Shown here: piece by piece, positions 1 through 5,125 of the stretch
How the letters are laid out: every line of letters begins with the position of its first letter
Numbering within the stretch: position 1 is the stretch's first letter
Origin: Mycobacterium sp.
Lineage (GTDB): Bacteria; Actinomycetota; Actinomycetes; Mycobacteriales; Mycobacteriaceae
Reading direction: 5' to 3'
NCBI GenBank assembly: GCA_018882545.1
Contig: VERS01000137.1
Span: 1-6,390 of the forward strand
DNA length: 6,390 bases
The notes under the pieces: model-generated
Database searches by the model: none
What the model was told of the DNA's origin: nothing
The model's input: the letters and a program-made list of their open reading frames with translations, nothing else
Made by a program: the position numbers and the translations under genes

Positions 1-1372
1 GTGTTCTGGGACGAACTGTTCGTGTATCCGATGCTGACCCTGCGGTGCCCGGAGCTGACCCGCTCATTGCTGCTTTATCCGCTATCGAAGGCTGCCCGAA
101 GCGAGGGCAGCCGCCCGCCGCGCCGGGCTGCCCGGCGCGCTGTTCCCGTGGCAGTCGGGAAGCGACGGACGCGAGGAGACCCCCGCGTACCTGCTGAACA
201 TTCGGGATGGCAAATGGTTGCCGGACAATTCATCTCGCCAGCAGCATGTGGGTCTGGCAGTCGCGTACAGCATTTGGCAGTACTACCAATCAACCGCTGA
301 TATCGGATTTCTCGCCGACTACGGCGCCGAGGTGATCGTCGAAGTCGCCCGGTTCTTCGCCGGCCGGGCGGTCCACGACCCCGCCGATGACCGATTCGAC
401 ATCATCGCCGTGATGGGACCCGACGAATTTCACGATGGCTACCCCGACGCACCGGGACAAGGACTGCGCACCAATGCCTACACCAACGTCCTCACCGCTT
501 GGGTGCTGGCCCGCGCCCAAGAAACGGTGGCCTTGCTGGGACAGCGGGATTGCCACGCGCTGTGGCGGCGATTGGGGCTACAGTCCGACGAGCTGACCCA
601 TTGGCGGCGCGTGGGTTCACGGCTGCGCATCGACTTCCACGACGGAGTGATCAGCCAGTTCCACGGCTATGACCAGCTGGACGAGTTCGACTGGACGGCC
701 TACCGGAATCGTTACGGCAACATCGGGCGGCTGGATCTGATCCTGGCAGCCGAAGGTGACAGCACCAACCGCTACAAGTTGTCCAAACAGGCCGATGTCC
801 TGATGTTGTTCTATCTGTTCTCCGCAGAAGAGCTTCGCGCCCTGTTCGAGCATCTCGGCTACTCCCTTCCCGCCGAGATAATTCCGCGCACTGTCGGCTA
901 CTACCTGGACCGCACCAGCCACGGATCGACCCTGAGCAGGCTGGCGCATGCCTGGGTTCTGGCGCGCACCGACCGGCGGGCGTCGTGGTCGCTGTTCGCC
1001 GAGGCGCTGCACGCCGATCTCGCCGACGCCCAGGGCGGTACGACCCGCGAGGGAGTGCACCTCGGCGCGATGGCGGGCACCGCCGATATGGTGATGCGCT
1101 GCTACGCAGGCGTTGAGACGCGCGACGACAGGTTGCTGCTGCACCCTGTTCTTCCTGCTGAACTCACGAACGTCACTTTCATGCTCCGCTATCGAGGACA
1201 GCCGATCGACGTCGAACTGGGCCGGGATCGCGCCAGGGTCTTTCTGCGACCGTGCGCGGCAGTACCGGTCCGGGTGTGCATCGAGGGCGCCGAACGAACA
1301 CTCACTGCCGGCCAGGGGTGGGAGGTGGACCTGACGTCGGCCGGTTCGGTCACTGGGGCGGGGGCGGTATGA
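1..1372 (+). pseudogene. Glycoside hydrolase family 65 (disaccharide phosphorylase type), 3' part, frameshifted
   Basis: GH65 enzymes use phosphate to split alpha-linked disaccharides such as maltose, trehalose or kojibiose in the cytoplasm; the substrate cannot be told here. The gene enters the window already open (VFWDELFVYP, then PELTRSLLLY) and continues one frame over from base 80 (RYRRLPEARAA, then FPWQSGSDGREE), so an extra C at 79-80 breaks it. Joined, about 456 residues are visible against a usual 750-790. Seen: the catalytic-acid motif MGPDEFH with Glu at 425-427, SKQADVLMLFY (KQ at 785-790), the TSHGSTLS loop (917-937) expected to bind phosphate, and GGTTREGVHLGAMAGT, followed by the C-terminal beta-sandwich. 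Uncorrected, the first frame stops at 298-300, before the catalytic Glu. Since the 5' half is missing, this could be a stand-alone phosphorylase or the C-terminal part of a fusion resembling mycobacterial OtsB1. Family assignment is firm. Whether it is a true pseudogene or a sequence error is open. Confidence 0.85.
76..84 (+). other. Apparent +1 frameshift site in the GH65 gene
   Basis: The bases read TAT-C-CGC-TAT. Frame 1 gives the family-like LLLY up to base 78, and frame 2 gives the family-like RYRRLPEAR from base 80. Dropping one of the two Cs at 79-80 restores LLLYRYRRLPEAR, the sequence I would expect from GH65 relatives. Both frames carry strong family sequence right up to the junction, so the change is a single-base insertion and not a larger rearrangement. 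The run is only CC, which is not a typical homopolymer error site or programmed-slippage sequence. Confidence 0.8.
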
Positions 1373-2708
1373 ATCGCTCAGGGGCTTCTTCGAAAGCGGC
1401 CCTGCAGATGTCACTGCAAAACGCGTAGGTGGAGTTCCCCCAGTTGACCCGGTACGCGACGTCGGGGGTGCGCATACGCATGCCACACACCGGGTCGGTC
1501 ACTCTGTCGGGATGGGCGCGGCCGCGGTCGCGCACCTCGAGCAGTCGGATCGGATCGGAGATGCCCTTGAGTCGCCGAGGCGGTAGCAGGATGAATTCGG
1601 CGTCGAGCAGCTCGCCGGCCTCGCGGTGAAGCTGCTCGGTGACCAGAAACTGGCCGGGGATCCCCGCCGAGGCGACTCTGGCGGCGAGATTGACGGTGCT
1701 GCCCAGGTAGTCGCCGTCGCGGTAGAGAACAGCGCCGTAGTGGGCCCCGATATGCAGGGCCGGGAATTGCGGTGCGGTGTCGACGAAGCCATTGATGGCG
1801 AGGCCGAATTCGACGGCGCTGGCGGCCCGGGTGAACGTCATCATGAACGCGTCGCCGATCTGTTTGACGATCCGACCCGAATGCCGAGTGGCGTTGTCGC
1901 GCACCGTGGTACCGAAGATCCCCAGCACCTCTGCGGCCGCGAGGTCGCCCATGGTGGCAGCCAGCGGGGTGAAGCCGGCGAGATCCACGAACAGCACGGT
2001 CGAGTGCTCCTCGCCCGGCACGCCGGATTGTGGCGTGGGCTCATCTCTGAGGTGACGTAGCAATTCCTCCTGGGCGGCGCGCCGGTAGGCCCGGCGGTAC
2101 AGGTAGAGCGGAGTCTCCTCCAGGAGTCGTCGGGTCGGGGTCGCTAAACGTTCACCGGCGGCGTGGCGCGCCGGGCCGGTGAGTCCTTGTGCCCGGAGGT
2201 GATCGTGGACGTAGTCGTGGAAGGTGCGGATCGCGGCGTCGGCGAGGCGTTCGGTCGTGTCGGCGAACACCCGGACGAGCTGAAGCAGAGCGTCCTCGGG
2301 AAATCCGTTGTGCAGTGCCTCGGCGATGACCCCCAGCGCCGCCACGTCGGAATCGTTGCCGCACTGCAGATCCCAGTCGACAATGCGGGCGAGTTCATCG
2401 ACGAGCGGTCCGGGGATATCGAGCTCGGCGGCGATGCGACGGAGGTCTTGTGCGGCGGAGTCCAGGAGCGGCTGTTGGGGAAACGCCGCCAGGAGGTCTC
2501 CGTGCGCCGTGCTCGCGGCCAGGAGTTGCTCATCGCCGAATCCGTGGGAACGCGCGTAGTGGATGAGGCGTAATCGCTGCAGTGAATCGGCGGCGAAGGC
2601 GCCGTCGGCGTGCCGGTGGAGCAGCCCGGCGGCGGCGTAGCGACAAATCCGGTCCTCGGGTTCGTCGGCGGCCGCGGCGAGGCCCTCCAGCGTCCACGGC
2701 CTGGTCAT
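1350..2708 (-). CDS. Class III nucleotidyl (adenylate) cyclase with MerR-like N-terminus and C-terminal YHS domain
   Basis: This 452-residue protein is predicted to be soluble and to make cAMP from ATP. Residues about 5-65 resemble a MerR winged helix (TLEGLAAAADEPEDRICRY, then GLLHR and LRLIHYARSHGF). A helical region (about 80-185), possibly like the regulatory domain of other mycobacterial cyclases, and a linker helix (about 197-220) lead to the cyclase domain (about 235-395). Its six key residues are all present: metal-binding D242 (FVDLAGFT) and D286 (KQIGDAF), adenine-selecting K282 and D333 (GDYLGSTVN), and transition-state N340 and R344. Their spacing equals that of Rv1625c as I recall it, so activity on ATP is likely, in a single-domain form acting as a homodimer. 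Residues 404-448 are a YHS domain (DPVCGM, then YAFCSDIC and FEEAPERF) with C408, C431 and C435 as possible metal ligands. The ATG overlaps the permease stop as ATGA. The ligands sensed by the end domains are unknown. Confidence 0.9.
   Translation of the reverse strand: MTRPWTLEGLAAAADEPEDRICRYAAAGLLHRHADGAFAADSLQRLRLIHYARSHGFGDEQLLAASTAHGDLLAAFPQQPLLDSAAQDLRRIAAELDIPGPLVDELARIVDWDLQCGNDSDVAALGVIAEALHNGFPEDALLQLVRVFADTTERLADAAIRTFHDYVHDHLRAQGLTGPARHAAGERLATPTRRLLEETPLYLYRRAYRRAAQEELLRHLRDEPTPQSGVPGEEHSTVLFVDLAGFTPLAATMGDLAAAEVLGIFGTTVRDNATRHSGRIVKQIGDAFMMTFTRAASAVEFGLAINGFVDTAPQFPALHIGAHYGAVLYRDGDYLGSTVNLAARVASAGIPGQFLVTEQLHREAGELLDAEFILLPPRRLKGISDPIRLLEVRDRGRAHPDRVTDPVCGMRMRTPDVAYRVNWGNSTYAFCSDICRAAFEEAPERFIPPPPQ
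2705..2708 (-). other. ATGA stop/start overlap, permease to cyclase
   Basis: The minus-strand sequence ATGA contains the cyclase start (2708-2706) and the permease stop TGA (2707-2705). I see no strong Shine-Dalgarno site upstream (CTACTGTGGGCCG), so the cyclase probably relies on ribosomes finishing the permease. This ties the signalling protein to the transporter. Confidence 0.85.
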
Positions 2709-4279
2709 CGGCCCACAGTAGCCAGAGGCGTCTCAGGGCCGTGCCGGTGCGCCGGCGGTGCTGCGGTCTTCGCGTGATGCGTGGTGGGACGGGGTCCGCG
2801 CCAGAGCAGCGCTGCCGCCACGACGGCCAGCCCGGCCAGCCATCCCAGCGCGGCCAGCAGAGGCGAGAGCTGGTCGAAGTGTGCTGTGAGTCCGGTGTCG
2901 AAGAGCACTTTGGTCCACCCGTAGCCCGGCAGCCCGTGCGCCCATGGCGCCGGGGAGGGGCGAAGCATGGGACTTTGCGCGATGCCGAGGTCGAGGAAGG
3001 GAACCAGGAAGGCGATGAAGACCCCGGCGACCCGGCCGAACAGCGGGCCGATGATGACCCCGATCAGGGCGTAGGTGGCGCCCAGGCCGAGGTTGGCTGC
3101 GGCGTAGGCCGCCCATTGTCGGGCGCTGAAAACCGTTGCGGTGACGGCAATCGTGGCGGTGACGATCACGACGACGGCGGCCAGCACCACGCTCAGACGG
3201 GCGGCGACGGCCACCGCGGTGCCGACCCCGGCGATGCGCAGTCGTCGGTCGCCGGCCGTGGCGTCGGCGACGACGAACATCCCGGCCAGCGCGGCCAGTG
3301 ATCCGATCGCGATGGGAGCCATGGTTCCGGCGTGCACGTCGGGAAACCAGAACGGCTGAGGGCCGGTCACGCCGTTCTCGGTGACCGCGAGGATGAGCAT
3401 CCGCGCCGGGGTGGTGGCTTTGGCCAGCAGCACGAACACCGCCGGCACCAGGGCCAGCAGCACGAGCAGCACGGGGTTGCGGCGCAGGTCGACCAGGCCC
3501 ATCCGCAGCGCGGTGACGAACTGTCCGGGCCGGCGCGGTGCGTGCCGTGAGCGGATGGAGGTCGCGGCCAGCACCGCGGCGCCGGCGATCAGCGCGCCCA
3601 GGACCCAGCCCAGCGCGATCCCGAGGTCGCCGGGGCGGCCCCCATGCCGGGAGGGCAGGTCGACCATCCACAGGGTGACGAAATGGGTCGGGAAGAACCG
3701 CGAGAGCAGCATGTCGCCGCCGCCGCCGGCGGGGCCGAAGAACACATCGACCATCCAGATGGACAGGATCACCACAGCCCCGTTGACCGGGTTGCTGACC
3801 GCTGCTCCCACGAGTGATCCGATGGCCATGTAGATCAGCGCGAACATCAGGGTGCCGGCGATGACACGGCCCGGCTCGGCGACACCGGTGCGCAGTGCCA
3901 GGGCGCTCAGCGCCACCACCGAGACCAGAACGGCCAGCAGCAGTCCGGTGCCGGCGCGGGCGGCGATGAGCCGCCGCGGGGACAATCCGGCCAGGATCAG
4001 CCGGCGGTCGGCGGCCCGGGCCGAGCGGATCTGGAAGTACATCGCCAGACCGGAGAGGAAGCCGGCCGCCCAGCCCGCGGTGACGGTTTGCAGGGCGGGT
4101 CCGATGCTGCCACCGAGCAGTTCCATGGTGTCGGCCAGCGATCGGGCCGCGACCACCACGAACACCAGCGGCACCAGGACCAGAACGATCAGATTGACCG
4201 GGTTGCGCACGTAGTCGGTGATGAAGCGCCGGGTGAGAAGCAAAGGGGGACGCCATTGTTGGTGGCTCTTGGCGTTCAT
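2705..4279 (-). CDS. ABC-2-type transporter permease, internally duplicated
   Basis: This is the membrane component of an ABC exporter, 524 residues from the ATG at 4279-4277. Hydrophobic segments appear near residues 28-45, 66-82, 110-129, 140-160, 165-182, 220-240, 268-286, 318-338, 352-383, 395-432 and 472-492, so about 12 membrane spans. Two halves are recognisable: D22..RNPV..VLVPLVFVVVA in the first matches D264..RNPV..ALVPAVFVLLA in the second, and ADRRLILAG (90-98) matches GDRRLRIAG (343-351). One chain can therefore supply both membrane domains that usually need two permease subunits. The C-terminal tail (about 494-524) is polar and rich in His, Pro and Ala, probably cytoplasmic. I chose the ATG that overlaps the ATPase stop (ATGA). 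A GTG at 4318-4316 would add 13 basic residues and lie deeper inside the ATPase gene. The substrate is unknown; drug or antibiotic exporters of actinobacteria often have this long-permease layout. Confidence 0.85.
   Translation of the reverse strand: MNAKSHQQWRPPLLLTRRFITDYVRNPVNLIVLVLVPLVFVVVAARSLADTMELLGGSIGPALQTVTAGWAAGFLSGLAMYFQIRSARAADRRLILAGLSPRRLIAARAGTGLLLAVLVSVVALSALALRTGVAEPGRVIAGTLMFALIYMAIGSLVGAAVSNPVNGAVVILSIWMVDVFFGPAGGGGDMLLSRFFPTHFVTLWMVDLPSRHGGRPGDLGIALGWVLGALIAGAAVLAATSIRSRHAPRRPGQFVTALRMGLVDLRRNPVLLVLLALVPAVFVLLAKATTPARMLILAVTENGVTGPQPFWFPDVHAGTMAPIAIGSLAALAGMFVVADATAGDRRLRIAGVGTAVAVAARLSVVLAAVVVIVTATIAVTATVFSARQWAAYAAANLGLGATYALIGVIIGPLFGRVAGVFIAFLVPFLDLGIAQSPMLRPSPAPWAHGLPGYGWTKVLFDTGLTAHFDQLSPLLAALGWLAGLAVVAAALLWRGPRPTTHHAKTAAPPAHRHGPETPLATVGR
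4276..4279 (-). other. ATGA stop/start overlap, ATPase to permease
   Basis: The minus-strand sequence ATGA contains the permease start (4279-4277) and the ATPase stop TGA (4278-4276). Such overlaps usually couple translation of the two proteins, which fits subunits of one complex needed in fixed ratio. Confidence 0.85.
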
Positions 4280-5001
4280 GGTGAGGCCGCCCGGCCGTCG
4301 CAGAGCCGGCCTTCGCACAGCTGCACGACCCGGTCGAAGCGGTGTTCGTCGGCGACGAAGTGGCTGATGATCAGGACGGTCTTGCCGCGGGCGCGCCGGT
4401 CGGCGACCAGATCCCAGAACCGCAGATAGGTGTCCCAGTCGAAACCGGCGTAGGGCTCATCGAGCAGCAGGATCTGCGGGTCGGCCAGCAGTGCCAGGGT
4501 GAGGTTCAGTTTGGCCAGAGTGCCGCCGGAGAGCCGATCGGCCCTGGTGCTGGCGTAGCGCTCGTAGCCCAGCGCGGCGTACAGATCGCGGCGGGCACGG
4601 CGTTCGGCGTCGTGGGTCATGCGGTAGGCGCGGGCGAACAGTTCGATGTGCTCGTCGCAGGTGAGCCGTTCGTAGACCACCGGCTGCTGGGGGCAGTAGC
4701 CGACGATCCCGGCGTGGGTGACTTTCCCGGCGTCCGGAGCCAACTCCCCGACCAGGATTTTCATGATGGTCGATTTGCCCGACCCGTTCTCCCCGACAAG
4801 CCCGACAACCTCCCCGGGCTGCAGCACCAAGTCGATGGACCTCAGGACGGGCTGCCGGCCGCCCAACGGCCAGATGCCCCGCCGGAAGGACTTCTCGATC
4901 CCGGCGGCGGTGAGCACCGCCGCGGAGTAGCTGCTGTGCCGGACCCCGGCGGACGGTCGGACTGTGCTGTCGTCGCCCGGGTTGTCGGGGTTGTCGTGCA
5001 C
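4276..5001 (-). CDS. ABC transporter ATP-binding protein
   Basis: This is the 241-residue nucleotide-binding subunit that should power the permease encoded immediately downstream. All motifs are intact: Walker A GENGSGKST (70-78), Q-loop in CPQQPVVYE (Q105/Q106), signature LSGGTLAKLNL (157-167), Walker B ILLLDEP with catalytic E182, D-loop AGFD (185-188) and switch His214 in ISHF. About 25 polar residues precede the domain, and no membrane segment is seen. I chose the GTG at 5001-4999 because GGAAGGAG lies 5 bases upstream. The frame stays open to an ATG at 5160, but that extension would run through the palindrome and into the divergent gene, and its residues do not look like ABC sequence. 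The stop overlaps the permease ATG. The short CPQQ and single-domain form fit ABC-2 exporters such as the drug-resistance (DrrA-like) group; the substrate cannot be assigned. Confidence 0.92.
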   Translation of the reverse strand: MHDNPDNPGDDSTVRPSAGVRHSSYSAAVLTAAGIEKSFRRGIWPLGGRQPVLRSIDLVLQPGEVVGLVGENGSGKSTIMKILVGELAPDAGKVTHAGIVGYCPQQPVVYERLTCDEHIELFARAYRMTHDAERRARRDLYAALGYERYASTRADRLSGGTLAKLNLTLALLADPQILLLDEPYAGFDWDTYLRFWDLVADRRARGKTVLIISHFVADEHRFDRVVQLCEGRLCDGRAASP

Positions 5002-5006
5002 CGCGA

Positions 5007-5014
5007 CTCCTTCC
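5007..5014 (-). promoter_or_regulatory. Ribosome binding site of the ABC ATPase gene
   Basis: On the minus strand the sequence reads GGAAGGAG, then TCGCG, then the GTG start. This is a near-ideal Shine-Dalgarno site at 5-base spacing and decides the start codon against the much longer open frame. It is the only strong ribosome binding site of the three-gene operon; the two downstream genes start within ATGA overlaps. Confidence 0.8.
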
Positions 5015-5084
5015 GGGCCTCGTCGCGCGGGTATCGGCCCGCGCCCCAAGCCTATCGAGCGGCGGGAGGCTCCCCGTGAGGGAT

Positions 5085-5103
5085 CTACTATGCAGATTAG
5101 TAG
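5085..5103. promoter_or_regulatory. Perfect palindrome CTACTA-N7-TAGTAG, candidate operator
   Basis: The six-base arms are fully complementary around a 7-base AT-richer spacer (TGCAGAT), in surroundings that are otherwise GC-rich. It lies 22 bases before the transpeptidase ATG and 83 bases before the ATPase GTG, overlapping the best -10 candidates. Size and symmetry fit an operator for a dimeric repressor, for example of TetR, GntR or BlaI/CopY type. No such regulator gene lies in the window unless the MerR-like part of the cyclase serves. It is not followed by a T tract and does not look like a terminator. Confidence 0.55.
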
Positions 5104-5115
5104 AGTGAGGGTGTC

Positions 5116-5120
5116 AGGGA
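5116..5120 (+). promoter_or_regulatory. Ribosome binding site of the L,D-transpeptidase gene
   Basis: AGGGA lies 5 bases before the ATG at 5126, a moderate Shine-Dalgarno match that favours this start. In-frame alternatives at 5090 (ATG), 5105 (GTG), 5111 (GTG) and 5144 (GTG) lack a comparable upstream site, and the first lies inside the palindrome. Confidence 0.55.
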
Positions 5121-5125
5121 AAAGG

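Larger units (their letters stand above)
5002..5125. promoter_or_regulatory. Divergent promoter region between the ABC operon and the L,D-transpeptidase gene
   Basis: These 124 non-coding bases separate two divergent start codons and must hold promoters for both sides unless transcription enters from elsewhere. Possible -10 hexamers lie inside the palindrome: TACTAT (5086-5091) rightward, and CATAGT (5092-5087) or TAATCT (5099-5094) leftward. A CTGACA (5117-5112) resembles a leftward -35 and sits 19 bases from CATAGT. No convincing rightward -35 is visible. The hexamer assignments are guesses; the region itself is secure. Confidence 0.5.

Noticed and set aside
76..84. Programmed ribosomal frameshift in the GH65 gene
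   Set aside because: There is no slippery run, no obvious stimulating stem, and GH65 proteins are not known to me to use recoding; a simple insertion explains it.
1378..1406. Possible hairpin (GGGGCTTC with GAAAGC nearby) as a terminator for the GH65 gene
   Set aside because: The pairing is short and imperfect, lacks a T tract, and lies within the cyclase coding region encoding the conserved end of the YHS domain.
617..1486. Long open frame antisense to the GH65 gene (289 codons)
   Set aside because: It lies opposite a frame with clear GH65 motifs. Its translation shows no recognisable family and it crosses the end of the cyclase gene; open antisense frames are expected in such GC-rich DNA.
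2733..4256. Open frame of 507 codons on the minus strand in another frame of the permease gene
   Set aside because: The translation is Arg/Pro/Gly-rich low-complexity sequence typical of a shifted reading of GC-rich DNA, while the permease frame has membrane segments and an internal repeat.
4342..5079. Plus-strand open frame of 245 codons antisense to the ABC ATPase
   Set aside because: The opposite strand carries all ABC ATPase motifs; this frame is their complement and matches nothing I recognise.
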